Positions 1-9,999 are shown, counted from the stretch's first letter. The stretch: DNA of 64,000 nucleotides from Devosia algicola (GCF_028816455.1 NZ_CP118246.1:744001-808000); one strand, 5' to 3'. Translations and numbers: made by a program. The notes: generated by a model not told the origin, from the letters alone.

Positions 1-1
1 C

Positions 2-1276
2 TTTGTGCGTACAACCGAGCCGCGCCACCACGCCGCAGCGCAGGAAATTTGGCGCCGCATGTTGGCCAACGGCGACATTTACCAGGACGCCTATGAGGGC
101 TGGTACTCGGTTCGTGATGAAGCCTATTTCGATGAGGGCGAGCTGACGTCTGGTCCAAACGGAAAAAAATTCGCGCCATCTGGTGCCGAGGTCGAGTGGG
201 TCATCGAGCCAAGTTACTTCTTTCGCTTGTCTGCCTATCAGCAAAAACTGATCGATCTTTATGAGCAACACCCCGATTTTATAGCGCCGAAAGAACGCCG
301 CAATGAAATCATGGCATTCGTGAAGGGAGGCTTGAAGGATCTCTCGATCTCCCGCACCACCTTCGATTGGGGCATTCCAGTTCCAGACGCACCTGGCCAC
401 GTCATGTATGTCTGGATCGACGCACTGACCAACTATCTGACCGGAGTAGGGTTTCCTGACACCAAGGACGACAAATTTGACAAATACTGGCCTGCAGACT
501 TGCATGTAATCGGCAAGGACATAATTCGATTCCATTCGGTCTATTGGCCCGCATTCCTGTTAAGTGCTGGCATTGATGTGGCGCACCGGGTATTTGCACA
601 TGGTTTCTTGACAGTCGACGGCCAGAAGATGAGCAAATCGCTCGGCAATGTTATCGATCCGTTCGCGTTGATTGAGGAGTTTGGCGTCGATCCGGTCCGG
701 TATTTTTTCTGCCGCGAGGTGTCATTCGGACAAGACGGCGATTATGCCCGTGACAAGCTTGTCACTCGTTCAAATGCTGATCTGGCCAATAATCTAGGCA
801 ACCTTGCGCAGCGCTCATTGTCCATGATCAACAAGAACTGCGAGGGCAGGGTACCTGAATTCGGGTCCCCTACCGACGAGGATACCGCTGTTCTGGCCGC
901 AGCAGATGTCGCGATTGCTGGCTGCGCCAACGCCATGAACGAACAGGCCGTTCACAATGCGACCGCCGAGATCATTTCGGCACTGACCGCCGCCAACAAT
1001 TATTTTGCCGGGCAGGAGCCATGGGCGCTCAAGAAAACTGACCTCGCTCGCATGGGTACCGTACTCGCCGTTACCGCCGAAGCAATCCGACGACTGGCAA
1101 TTCCAATGCTGGCATTCACACCCGAGTCTGCGGGTAAGATTCTGGATTCCCTGGCCGTTCCGGCCACTGATCGCCTATTGGCACATGCGGGGGCCGCAAA
1201 TCGGATGACGCCTGGCACTGTATTGCCAACGCCCCAGCCAATTTTTGCCCGTCTGGAACGAACCAAGGCCGTATAG
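2..1276 (+). CDS. metG: Methionyl-tRNA synthetase, C-terminal part (5' end outside window)
   Basis: Class I aminoacyl-tRNA synthetase that charges tRNA-Met in the cytoplasm. The visible 424 residues start inside the catalytic domain (RTTEPRHHAAAQEIWRRM is typical of the region after the HIGH motif) and contain the KMSKS loop (DGQKMSKSLGNV) followed by the helical anticodon-binding domain. There is no C-terminal tRNA-binding (Trbp111-like) domain, so this is the short form. The stop TAG is directly followed by the ATG of tatD with no gap, suggesting one transcript. The reading frame is intact over the visible part. The true start lies upstream of the window. Confidence 0.95.
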   Translation, partial: FVRTTEPRHHAAAQEIWRRMLANGDIYQDAYEGWYSVRDEAYFDEGELTSGPNGKKFAPSGAEVEWVIEPSYFFRLSAYQQKLIDLYEQHPDFIAPKERRNEIMAFVKGGLKDLSISRTTFDWGIPVPDAPGHVMYVWIDALTNYLTGVGFPDTKDDKFDKYWPADLHVIGKDIIRFHSVYWPAFLLSAGIDVAHRVFAHGFLTVDGQKMSKSLGNVIDPFALIEEFGVDPVRYFFCREVSFGQDGDYARDKLVTRSNADLANNLGNLAQRSLSMINKNCEGRVPEFGSPTDEDTAVLAAADVAIAGCANAMNEQAVHNATAEIISALTAANNYFAGQEPWALKKTDLARMGTVLAVTAEAIRRLAIPMLAFTPESAGKILDSLAVPATDRLLAHAGAANRMTPGTVLPTPQPIFARLERTKAV

Positions 1277-2056
1277 ATGCTTATCGATAGCCATTGTCAT
1301 CTCGATTTCGACGCACTATCGGGCGACATCGACGGCGTCATGAACCGCGCCAAAGACGCTGGCGTCACCGGCATGGTGACGATATCCACACTTGTGGATA
1401 AGTTTTCCACATATGCGGGCCTGGCCGAAGCGCACGACAATGTATGGTTTTCGGTCGGAACCCACCCGCACAATGCCGACAAGGAACTCCATGTCCAATC
1501 CGACGATTTAATCAAGCTTTCTGACCATCCCAAGTGCGTAGCCATCGGCGAGGCTGGCTTGGACTATTTTTATGACAACGCCCCCCGAGAAGCGCAGGAG
1601 ACCGGGCTGCGCCGTCACATAAACGCCGCTCGTTCCACAGGTCTTCCACTGGTTATCCACAGCCGCAAGGCAGACGAGGACATGACCAGGATTTTGACCG
1701 AAGAGGTCGAACTCGGTGCATTTCCGTTTGTATTGCATTGCTTTACCGCCAGTCCCGCTCTGGCGCGCACCGGGCTGGCGCTTGGAGGGTACATTTCCTT
1801 TTCCGGCATTATCACATTCAAGAACGCCGAAGAAATTCGTGAAGCGGCGGCCTTTGTTCCGGCGGACCGCTATCTCGTGGAAACGGACGCACCATATCTC
1901 GCGCCAATCCCCCACCGCGGGCAGTCGAACGAGCCAGCGTTCGTGCGCCACACTGCCGACAAATTGGCCGAGGTTCGCGGCATTACCCTTGGGCAGCTAG
2001 GTCAGGAAACCACCGCCAACTTCGCTCGCCTGTTTGCCAAGACCGGAATGGCATAA
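1277..2056 (+). CDS. tatD: TatD family metal-dependent hydrolase
   Basis: 259 residues, the usual length of the family. The N-terminal metal motif is DSHCHLD; further ligands are visible in EAGLDY, VIHSRKA, LHCFTAS and the closing ETDAPYLAP, which together define a TatD-type TIM barrel (3'-5' DNase / hydrolase). The ATG abuts the metG stop and the next gene begins 1 base after its own stop, so metG-tatD-MBL behave as an operon, an arrangement common in alphaproteobacteria. The physiological substrate is not shown by the sequence. Confidence 0.93.
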   Translation: MLIDSHCHLDFDALSGDIDGVMNRAKDAGVTGMVTISTLVDKFSTYAGLAEAHDNVWFSVGTHPHNADKELHVQSDDLIKLSDHPKCVAIGEAGLDYFYDNAPREAQETGLRRHINAARSTGLPLVIHSRKADEDMTRILTEEVELGAFPFVLHCFTASPALARTGLALGGYISFSGIITFKNAEEIREAAAFVPADRYLVETDAPYLAPIPHRGQSNEPAFVRHTADKLAEVRGITLGQLGQETTANFARLFAKTGMA

Positions 2057-2057
2057 C

Positions 2058-2894
2058 GTGCCGCCGGCCAAGAGAATAATCGCAACCATACTGGGCTGCG
2101 GCTCCTCTGGCGGCGTTCCACGCATTGGCAACGACTGGGGCCGCTGTGATCCCGATGAGCCACGCAATCGACGCAAGCGATGCTCCTTGCTTATCGAGGG
2201 GTATGGGGACGATTGCGCGACCCCGACCAGGATTGTCATCGATACCGGCTGCGATTTGCGCGAACAACTGCTCACCGCTGGTGCCGATAGCGTCGATGCG
2301 GTATTTTATACCCACGAGCATGCCGATCACACCCATGGCATTGACGATCTTCGGGTTCTCGCCTTGCATATGCGACGGCGAGTCGACGTCTATTTCAACA
2401 AATTCACGGGTGAACGACTACGTGAGGCCTTCAGTTACTGCTTCGCGACCCGTCCTGGCAGCGATTATCCGGCCATTCTGAACGGCCACGAAATTGTTGC
2501 CGGCGACACAATTGCCATCGATGGTCCAGGCGGCTCGATCTCGATGGAGTCATTCGACCAAGCGCATGGGAATACAAGGTCACTGGGATTCAGGGTAGGT
2601 GGCCTCGCCTATTCCTGTGACCTATCTGCATTGCCTAATCAATCATCGACCACCGTCACTGATCTGGATATTTGGATAATCGACGCCCTGCGCCACACGC
2701 CGCACCCAAGCCATCTCAGTCTTCCAGAAACCTTGGACCTAATTGCTCGACTTGCACCCCGACAGGCAATTCTGACCAATATGCATATCGACATGGACTA
2801 CAGGAGCCTGCTGACAGTCCTGCCAGAGGGCGTTTTGCCTGGGTTTGATGGGCTCCGGATTGATGTCAGTGACGGCAAAATTACCCAAACTTAG
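2058..2894 (+). CDS. MBL-fold metallo-hydrolase (PhnP-like)
   Basis: 278 residues from a GTG start one base after the tatD stop; the frame stays open further upstream inside tatD, so this start is chosen by spacing. The metallo-beta-lactamase signature THEHADHTHGIDDLR is present, with GCGSSGGVPR at the N terminus, the hallmark of PhnP-like phosphodiesterases (cyclic phosphate hydrolysis). TNMHIDMDY near the C terminus supplies the late histidine ligand. No phn genes are nearby, so the exact substrate is unknown. The gene ends convergently with epmB, the two stops overlapping by 3 bases. Confidence 0.85.
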   Translation: MPPAKRIIATILGCGSSGGVPRIGNDWGRCDPDEPRNRRKRCSLLIEGYGDDCATPTRIVIDTGCDLREQLLTAGADSVDAVFYTHEHADHTHGIDDLRVLALHMRRRVDVYFNKFTGERLREAFSYCFATRPGSDYPAILNGHEIVAGDTIAIDGPGGSISMESFDQAHGNTRSLGFRVGGLAYSCDLSALPNQSSTTVTDLDIWIIDALRHTPHPSHLSLPETLDLIARLAPRQAILTNMHIDMDYRSLLTVLPEGVLPGFDGLRIDVSDGKITQT

Positions 2895-3950
2895 TCCGAG
2901 TCTGGTGGCGGGTAGATATGCTCGACACCCCGATAGTCCGTAATCCCGTGACGGTCGTCAGCCAAGGTCCGGACAACGCTGTTGCCAATAGGCGCTTTGC
3001 CGTGGCCGCCCGGTATATCGAGAATATAGGTCGGCTGACAGAGCCCTGAAATCTGGCCGCGTAGGCGTGCTACCAGCGCTTGCCCCTCAGCAACGCTCAA
3101 CCTGAAATGGCTGGTTCCTGGCGCCAAATCGGGATGGTGCAGATAGTACGGCCGGACGCGGTTGATCACGAAACACCGCATTAATTCCGCCAGAACATCG
3201 GCATCATCATTGACGCCCTTTAGCAGAACGGTTTGACTCAGCAGCACAATCCCCGCGTCTGACAGAATTTTCAGGCCCGCGATAGCCTCCGATGTCAGTT
3301 CGCGTGGATGGTTGGCGTGGATGGCCAGATAGGTTGTCTTTCCAGCGGCCATGATTGCTGCTGCTAGATCGGCATCAATTCGACCCGGCTCAACCACTGG
3401 CACACGTGTATGAAACCGCACGATCTTTACGTGGTCAATTTTCCCGATCCGCCCCATGATTTCCATGAGCCGACGAGACGACAGAACCAGTGGATCGCCG
3501 CCGGTAAGAATGACTTCCCAAATTTCCTCATGTGTCGCGATATAGTTGAGTGCTCGCTCGAGTGCATCCGCAGTCAGGGTACCCAGACCCTGCGGCCCCA
3601 CCATCTCGCGCCGAAAGCAGAAACGGCAATAGATTGGACAAACATGCACTGCCTTGAGCAATACGCGGTCTGGATAGCGGTGAACTATACCATCCACCGG
3701 GCTATGAACCAGGTCGCCAATAGGGTCTTCGCGCTCCAACGGTGTCGTCGATAGGCTCTTCAACGCTTGGAACAAATTGGCGCGCGATTGGATCGTTCGG
3801 ATCCGACCGATCCATCAGCGCAGTCATCGCGGGCGTAATCGCGACAGTGTACTGCCGCGCAACGGACTCAAGCAAATCCTGATCCACAACGTCGACCAAT
3901 CCTTCTTCAGCAAGGCTCTTTATGGTTCGAAGTGACGATGGTTCAGTCAT
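2891..3950 (-). CDS. epmB: EF-P beta-lysylation enzyme EpmB (lysine 2,3-aminomutase family), one-base frame break
   Basis: Radical SAM aminomutase making (R)-beta-lysine for EF-P. The cluster motif is VCPIYCRFCFRR; PLP and SAM-site residues follow in TGGDPL and HTRVPVVEP. The open frame is split: residues 1-66 read in one frame (to RQFVPSVEE) and the rest in another. Plus-strand AGGCTC at 3753-3758 carries one extra base; AGCTC restores SVEELSTTPLEREDPIGD, the expected family sequence, giving 352 residues. Its ATG overlaps the epmA stop (ATGA). Placement beside epmA and efp argues for EpmB rather than a catabolic KamA. Confidence 0.88.
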
Positions 3951-5017
3951 TTCCTACCCTCTGCAACGGGCATCCAAACGACATGATCAATGCTGGGTGC
4001 ACCGGTTGCCAGCATGACCAGCCGATCAAATCCCAAGGCAACGCCACAGGCATCCGGCATCAACTCCAGAGCCATCAAAAACGCTTCATCCAGCGGATAA
4101 TATTCGCCATAGAGGCGCTGTTTTTCGGCCATCTCTGCCAAAAAACGTTGGCGCTGCTCATTGGCGTCGGTCAACTCGCCGAACCCGTTGGCCAACTCCA
4201 CGCCACACGCGTAAATCTCAAATCGTTCTGCAACCCGGGCATCGCCGGCAGCACGGCGTGCCAACGCGGCCTCGGCCGCAGGATATAAATCTAGAATAGT
4301 GATTTGCCCGAGCCCAAGTTGCGGTTCGACTTTTTCAACAAGTATGCGGCTAAACAGATAGGACCAAGTGCAATCCTGCGGCACAGCAAGGTCGACATCG
4401 CGCATCTGAGCCGTCAAAGCGGCAAGGTCCGTATTGCCATCGCTATCCATTGTATCGAGCAGGTCAATGTCGGCATAGCGCATAAATGCGTCGGCTACGC
4501 TCAGTCTCTCAGGTTTGGCGTGCACATTGATACTGCGGCCGCGCCACGACATTGTGTCGGTGCCAACCTTGTCAGCCGCCAAACGGATCATGTTTACGCA
4601 ATCAGCCATGACGGTGTCATAGGATTGCTCGACGCGATACCATTCCAGCATGGTGAACTCTGGGTGGTGCAAGGGCCCACGCTCGCGATTACGCCAAACA
4701 TGGCCAATACTTGCAATACGGCGCTCGCCGGCGGCCAGCAGCTTTTTCATGCTGAATTCGGGCGATGTGTGCAGGTACAATGGCGAAGCCTGGCCGTCAT
4801 TTCCGATTGCACTTGTTGAAAATGCATGCAGGTGGGCTTCATTGCCCGGCGAAATCTGTAATCCCGGCGGATCCACCATTACGAAGTCATGGTCGGCGAA
4901 ATAGGTTCGCAGCGCCAGTTCAATCCGATTGCGGGCCAAGAGAATCGGGCGTCGATCAGCGTGCACTGAGGGCGACCACCATGGCGAAGCGGTAAAATCT
5001 GGCGGAGTAGGGGGCAA
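3947..5017 (-). CDS. epmA: EF-P--(R)-beta-lysine ligase EpmA (GenX/PoxA)
   Basis: 356-residue class II lysyl-tRNA-synthetase paralogue without an anticodon-binding domain, which transfers beta-lysine to EF-P. Visible class II motifs are the motif 2 region WRNRERGPLHHPEFTMLEWY and motif 3 GVALGFDRLVML; GFGELTDANEQRQRF is the typical substrate-site stretch. Translationally coupled to epmB (4-base overlap) and divergent from efp, its substrate gene. The N terminus through TASPWWSPSVHADRRPILLARNRI agrees with the family, so the ATG at 5017 is likely right. The frame is intact. Confidence 0.94.
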   Translation of the reverse strand: MPPTPPDFTASPWWSPSVHADRRPILLARNRIELALRTYFADHDFVMVDPPGLQISPGNEAHLHAFSTSAIGNDGQASPLYLHTSPEFSMKKLLAAGERRIASIGHVWRNRERGPLHHPEFTMLEWYRVEQSYDTVMADCVNMIRLAADKVGTDTMSWRGRSINVHAKPERLSVADAFMRYADIDLLDTMDSDGNTDLAALTAQMRDVDLAVPQDCTWSYLFSRILVEKVEPQLGLGQITILDLYPAAEAALARRAAGDARVAERFEIYACGVELANGFGELTDANEQRQRFLAEMAEKQRLYGEYYPLDEAFLMALELMPDACGVALGFDRLVMLATGAPSIDHVVWMPVAEGRK

Positions 5018-5159
5018 TAGTAGCGTCTTTCAAGCTCAGGACTGGCAGTTTGGGTCAAATTGCGGTATCGGGCGACACCGAACATGAATTCAGCGGGTCC
5101 GGCCGAATGCGGCTAGCGACGGTTTAGGACGCTGCCCGCACCCTAACAAGGAAGAAATA

Positions 5160-5730
5160 ATGGTCAAAGTCATCGCGTCGTCACTCCGCAAAGGCAGCAT
5201 CGTTGAGCAAGACGACAAGGCTCTATGTCGTTCTTACTGCTGAAAATGTCCATCCCGGCAAGGGAAACTCAATCACCAACGTCAACATGCGCCGCATCAG
5301 TGACGGTGTGAAGGTTGTAGCACGCTGGCGCACAACCGAAATGGTTGAGCGCGCTAACGTCGACGACCGCACCTACAACTTCCTCTATTCGGATGCTGAA
5401 GGCTATCACTTCATGAATCCGGAAAACTACGAGCAGGTCACGGCGTCGACCGACGTGGTTGGCGATGACGCGCTGTTTTTGCAGGACGGCATGGAAGTTA
5501 CGCTGAGTCTTTACAACGACGTCGCAATCTCGATGGAACTACCACAACGCGTCACATTGGAAATCGCCGACACCGAGCCTGTCGTCAAAGGCCAAACCGC
5601 ATCGTCGTCTTTCAAACCCGCCGTGCTATCCAATGGGGTCAAAACAACCGTGCCGCCACATATATCAATTGGCACTCGGGTGGTGATTCTTACCGACGAT
5701 CGCTCATATGTTGAACGCGCCAAAGACTGA
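5160..5730 (+). CDS. efp: Elongation factor P, one-base frame break near the N terminus
   Basis: Three-domain translation factor that rescues ribosomes stalled on polyproline. An AAGGAAG ribosome site lies about 5 bases before the ATG. Residues 1-20 ([20 protein letters not shown]) are in one frame and [16 protein letters not shown] onward in the next; AGGCTC at 5218-5223 holds one surplus base and AGCTC joins them into 189 residues. The tip of domain I is HPGKGN, with lysine at residue 34, the position modified by EpmA/EpmB in gammaproteobacteria. With epmA and epmB next door, beta-lysylation of Lys34 is a firm inference. Confidence 0.95.
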
Positions 5731-6037
5731 CGCAGATCAACCCCCAACTTGATCATGCGAGGTTATAGTATCTCGCATGCATATCGATACGCTTGAAGAC
5801 CGCATCACCAGCTTATCCAAACGGCAGGCGCCACGCAGACATTAGGCGCCACCAAGGCTCAGTAACCCAAGCGAGCGCCCATACTGGTACCTATAAAAGT
5901 TCCATAATATATATTATGCGAAAAACAGATCAACGAATTCGAGTTGATAGTTAGCAGGCTCTGACGTCAGCCGGTGGTGCGCCCGTGCCCCCACCGCATT
6001 ATGGTGAGGGCTGATTCTCCCATAGTGAGTATTCGAC
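5731..6037. other. Intergenic region with two inverted repeats and a mini-ORF
   Basis: 307 bases between efp and mazG. CATGCGAG and CTCGCATG (5754-5779) form a perfect 8-bp hairpin with a 10-base loop just after the efp stop; no T-run follows, so it is at best a weak terminator. A perfect 16-base palindrome, CATAATATATATTATG, sits at 5903-5918. CGGTGG/CCACCG near 5970-5995 could form another stem upstream of mazG. ATG at 5778 opens a 22-codon frame (MHIDTLEDRITSLSKRQAPR...) with no recognisable homology. I see no clear RNA gene. Confidence 0.4.
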
Positions 6038-6847
6038 ATGCAGCCATCACGTGACATTGCCCGCCTCGTTGAAATCATGAAGGCGCTGCGTGATCCCGAC
6101 CATGGTTGCCCGTGGGACCTGGAACAGGATTTCTCCACCATCAGGCACTATACGATCGAAGAAGCCTACGAAGTTGCGGACGCGATAGAGCGATCCGATT
6201 ATGACGATCTTCGCGAAGAACTAGGCGACCTATTGCTGCAACCGGTGTACCACGCACAGCTGGCTGCTGAACGCGGTCTGTTCGACATCGGCGACGTCGT
6301 TCACGCAATCACCGAAAAATTGATCCGTCGCCATCCGCACGTCTTTGGCGAAGTCGAAGCGAACGACCCGGATGCCGCTCAACAACGCTGGGAAGCCATT
6401 AAGGCCGATGAGCGTGCTGCCAAAGCCAAGCGTGGTGGTAACACGACGCCGTCGGTGCTCGATGATGTGCCATCCACCCTGCCAGCGTTGGCGCGCGCGT
6501 CGAAACTGACCAAGCGCGCTGCTGCAGTTGGTTTTGATTGGCCTGATGCAGCGGCAGTGGTCGATAAGGTACACGAAGAGCTGAACGAGGTCCGTGCTGC
6601 ACGGACACAAGATCAGCGCCATGAAGAGATCGGCGATCTGCTCTTTGCTGTCGCAAATCTTGCGCGTAAACATGGTGTGGATGCGGAAGCTGCGCTTCGT
6701 GATGCCAATGCCAAATTCAACCGCCGGTTTAGCTACGTTGAACAACGTTGTCGCGACGACGATATCAATTTGTCAGAGGCCGGTTTGGGTCGGATGGACC
6801 GCTATTGGAATGAAGTTCGGCGCGCCGATAAAACCTCCTCAAGTTAG
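6038..6847 (+). CDS. mazG: Nucleoside triphosphate pyrophosphohydrolase MazG
   Basis: 269 residues, two tandem MazG domains. The first has the metal-binding EExxE...ExxD pattern (IEEAYEVADAIE...LREELGDLLLQ) and the second HEELNEVRAARTQDQRHEEIGDLLFA, as in the E. coli-type protein. It hydrolyses NTPs and dNTPs to monophosphates and is linked to removal of aberrant nucleotides and to (p)ppGpp balance. It faces hflX; the two genes overlap by 9 bases at their 3' ends. Confidence 0.95.
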   Translation: MQPSRDIARLVEIMKALRDPDHGCPWDLEQDFSTIRHYTIEEAYEVADAIERSDYDDLREELGDLLLQPVYHAQLAAERGLFDIGDVVHAITEKLIRRHPHVFGEVEANDPDAAQQRWEAIKADERAAKAKRGGNTTPSVLDDVPSTLPALARASKLTKRAAAVGFDWPDAAAVVDKVHEELNEVRAARTQDQRHEEIGDLLFAVANLARKHGVDAEAALRDANAKFNRRFSYVEQRCRDDDINLSEAGLGRMDRYWNEVRRADKTSSS

Positions 6848-8212
6848 TGCCGAAATTCGCCCGTTAAATCGTTCCAGAAACGTCGTCAGGTGACGCGGTT
6901 CAACCCGCACCACGAAGCTGGAACCCTGTTCATCGGACGGGTTCCGGGTGATGATTTCTGCATGCGAATGAAGCCAGCCGATATCGGCTCCAGCACTATG
7001 TGGAACCGTAACCGCATAGCTTCGACTGCGATGTGACAAGGCAGTTTCTATCGCCTGTCGGAGTTGGTCCAGCCCTTCGCCAGTTTTGGCCGACACGGGC
7101 ACAGCGGCAGCCACGGTGCTAGCCGGTGACAGTGTGTCAAGATACTGGACATTTTCTTGATTATCCTGACGCACGAGATCAAGTTTGTTCCAGACCTCGA
7201 CGAATGGGGTTGTGTCGGGTGACACACCAAGGTCAGCCAACACGCCTAACACGTCCCTTGCCTGCGCATGGTGGTCCGGGTTGGCCACGTCCCGTACATG
7301 CAATACGACATCGGCCTCGGTCACTTCTTCCAGTGTGGCGCGAAAGGCGGCGACCAGATCTGTTGGCAGATCGGCAACGAACCCAACGGTATCGCTAAGC
7401 ATAACCTCTCGTCCGTGCGGCAACTCGATTTTGCGCACCCTGGTGTCAAGAGTTGCGAACAACAGGTCTTCGGCAAACACCCCTGCCCCGGTTAACCGGT
7501 TGAATATGCTTGATTTACCAGCATTTGTGTAACCAACCAGAGCAACAATCAGAAAAGGGGTGTCATCACGCTGCCGCCGCTGCTGGGTCCGCGTTTTCTT
7601 GACCTTTTCCAGCCGGTCTTCCAACAGGACGATGCGATCAGTGATCTGACGCCGGTCACTCTCAATCTGCGTCTCGCCAGGGCCGCCCATAAACCCATAG
7701 CCACCGCTGCCACGCTGGCGTTCAAGGTGCGTCCATGAACGAACAAGGCGACTCTTCTGATAGTTTAGGTGTGCCAGTTCCACCTGCAACACACCCTCGC
7801 GTGTTGCCGCCCGTTCGCCAAATATTTCGAGAATGAGGCCGGTTCGGTCCAAAACCTTGGCCCCAGTCTCACGCTCAAGATTGCGTTGCTGAATTGGCGT
7901 AAGCGCGGCATCGACCAGCAATATATCTACCGCGTCTTGCTTGATGCGATTGCGCAGGGATTCAACATGACCGCCTCCAAGAAAAGTCGCCGGCTTGACC
8001 TCGCGGACCTTTATCACCTCAGAGAAAGCCACATTCAGATTGATCGCTTCGGCCAGGCCCTCAAACTCGGCTTTGCGCGCCTCAAGACCATGCTGCGAAA
8101 TGGCGCCGCGTACATCAGGACACACCAGACCAGCCCGCGTTGCTACCTCGCGTTGATCTACAAACGGCTTCGGACCGCCGCGCCGGCCACTGCCGTCTTC
8201 GCTATCACCCAT
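6839..8212 (-). CDS. hflX: Ribosome-associated GTPase HflX
   Basis: 457 residues. N-terminal HflX domain with the glycine-rich segment FLGGGHVESL, then GGPGETQIESDRRQI, then the G domain: G1 GYTNAGKSSIFNRLTG, G2 ATLDTR, G3 DTVGF, G4 NKLD, G5 VSAKTGEG. HflX splits stalled or heat-damaged ribosomes. It lies 6 bases downstream of hfq, the conserved hfq-hflX pairing, and probably shares its transcript. The frame is intact. Confidence 0.96.
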   Translation of the reverse strand: MGDSEDGSGRRGGPKPFVDQREVATRAGLVCPDVRGAISQHGLEARKAEFEGLAEAINLNVAFSEVIKVREVKPATFLGGGHVESLRNRIKQDAVDILLVDAALTPIQQRNLERETGAKVLDRTGLILEIFGERAATREGVLQVELAHLNYQKSRLVRSWTHLERQRGSGGYGFMGGPGETQIESDRRQITDRIVLLEDRLEKVKKTRTQQRRQRDDTPFLIVALVGYTNAGKSSIFNRLTGAGVFAEDLLFATLDTRVRKIELPHGREVMLSDTVGFVADLPTDLVAAFRATLEEVTEADVVLHVRDVANPDHHAQARDVLGVLADLGVSPDTTPFVEVWNKLDLVRQDNQENVQYLDTLSPASTVAAAVPVSAKTGEGLDQLRQAIETALSHRSRSYAVTVPHSAGADIGWLHSHAEIITRNPSDEQGSSFVVRVEPRHLTTFLERFNGRISALT

Positions 8213-8218
8213 TTATTG

Positions 8219-8470
8219 TCAGTCGCTGTCTTGGTTCTGCTCAGGGTCAAACAGTTGAATTGGCGCCCCGGGCATGATTGTGGATATGGCATGCTTGTAG
8301 ACCAACTGCGATTGTGCGTCGCGCCGCAGCAACAGGCAAAAATTGTCGAACCAGGTGATCACCCCTTGGAGTTTCACGCCATTCACGAGAAATATTGTCA
8401 ACGGCACCTTTTGCTTGCGTACATGATTTAGGAACGAATCCTGTAGATTTTGTTGTTTTTCGCTGGGCAT
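8219..8470 (-). CDS. hfq: RNA chaperone Hfq
   Basis: 83 residues. The Sm1 region ([20 protein letters not shown]) and the Sm2 motif [10 protein letters not shown] are both present, with the usual QD start of the core. A short C-terminal tail follows ([17 protein letters not shown]), as usual in alphaproteobacteria. It forms the hexamer that pairs small RNAs with mRNAs. It sits between ntrX and hflX, the classical ntr-hfq-hflX order, separated from ntrX by 145 bases in which I see no gene. Confidence 0.97.
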   Translation of the reverse strand: MPSEKQQNLQDSFLNHVRKQKVPLTIFLVNGVKLQGVITWFDNFCLLLRRDAQSQLVYKHAISTIMPGAPIQLFDPEQNQDSD

Positions 8471-8615
8471 TTTAGGCCTCTTCTTGCCTTTGGATTGCTT
8501 AATTGCGAGCCGCCATTCCGCTGAATTGGCAGTCGCGGCATACGATTTTATGGTGCTACATCATCGCATAGAAGCCATTTACTGCATACCGTCCAAATTC
8601 ATGGCTGCAATGCCA

Positions 8616-9999
8616 CTAGAGCCCCAGAGATTTAATCTTCCGGTGCAATGCACTCCGCTCCATGCCGACAAACTCGGCCGTTTTGGAAATGTTCCCACCA
8701 AACCGTTCGATCTGGGCCAGCAAATATTGTCGCTCGAAAACCTCACGCGCGTCGCGCAACGGCAAGGCTCATCAAGTGGGCTGAAGCATCGGTATCGCCC
8801 ACAGTGGGCAGGACCTCACCAATATCGGATGGTAACATCGCCGCCGTTATGATCCCGTCGCTTGGCGCTTGATCCTTCATCAGGATCAAGAGGCGCTCAA
8901 TTGAGTTGCGCAATTGTCTGGCATTGCCCGGCCATTCCTGCGCTTGCAACACCGCAATGGCATCATCGCCGACTGCAAGCCGTTGCAAATTGTGCATTCG
9001 GCAAACTTGCTCAATAAAAACACTGACCAGCGGCGGCACATCTTCGCGCCGTTCCTTTAACGGCACCAATTGCATCGGCACGATGGATAGGCGATGAAAT
9101 AGGTCTGACCGGAACTCGCCCGCTTCAATCTGGGCGGCGACATTTTGCGAACTCGACGATATTATCCGAACGTCAATGGGAACCGCGGCCTGTCCTCCAA
9201 CACGATTGAATCGGTTTTCGACCAAAGTTCGCAACAGTACAGCTTGCGTCGCCTGCGGCAGGGTCGACACTTCTGACAGGTATAATGTGCCGCCGTGGGC
9301 CCGCTCAAGCGCCCCCACTTCGGCGCGCAGTATGCCGGATTTTTCCCGCACCTCGCGCCCGAACAACACAACTGGCACCTCATCGGGCGCATAAAGAGAC
9401 GCATTGATCTCGACAAAAGGCGAGTCGGCGCGCGGGCTACGCTGATGGATCATCCTGGCAACCATGCCTTTGCCGGTTCCCGAGGCACCCGATATGAATA
9501 TCCGCGAATTTGTAGGCGCGGACTTCTCGATTACCCCGCGAATTTGCTGAAGTGCCGGTGAGGTGCCGACCATATCGGCCCCCTTGCCCGCTGTTCGCTC
9601 CTTCAACTCGGCGACCTCGGAGCGCAGTCTCGTCGCTTCCATCGCCCTCTGGGTTATGTGCAACAGCCGATCGATCTTGAATGGCTTTTCGATATAGTCG
9701 TAAGCGCCGCGCCGAATTGCGGACACCGCTGTTTCGACGTTGCCGTGCCCCGATATCATCACCACTGGCATGTCGGGATTTTGGGATTGAAAGACATCCA
9801 GCAGTTGCAACCCGTCCAACCGCGACCCCTGCATCCAGATATCGAGAAAGATCAAACTGGGCCGACGCCGCGCGATCTCATTGAGCCCGCTATCGGCGTC
9901 ATGGGCTTGCCTGGTCTCGTAACCCTCATCTTCCAGAATGCCGGCGATCAGGTCCCGGATGTCATCTTCGTCGTCGATGATCAGAATATCGAGCGCCAT
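8616..9999 (-). CDS. ntrX: Response regulator NtrX, one-base frame break before the DNA-binding domain
   Basis: Partner of NtrY. Receiver domain residues 1-120 with phospho-acceptor Asp in LIFLDIW, then an AAA+ domain with Walker A GASGTGKG, then a Fis-type helix-turn-helix. The open frame appears to stop after [13 protein letters not shown], but removing one base at AGGCTC 8765-8770 gives [20 protein letters not shown] and continues to [19 protein letters not shown] and a stop at 8616. No GAFTGA loop is present, as usual in NtrX. Walker B reads GGTLYLSEV with Ser where Asp is expected, so ATPase activity is doubtful. Confidence 0.9.

Noticed and set aside
1508..1951. Long antisense open frames opposite tatD and many other genes
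   Set aside because: They are reverse-strand shadows of conserved coding genes with no family resemblance or ribosome sites.
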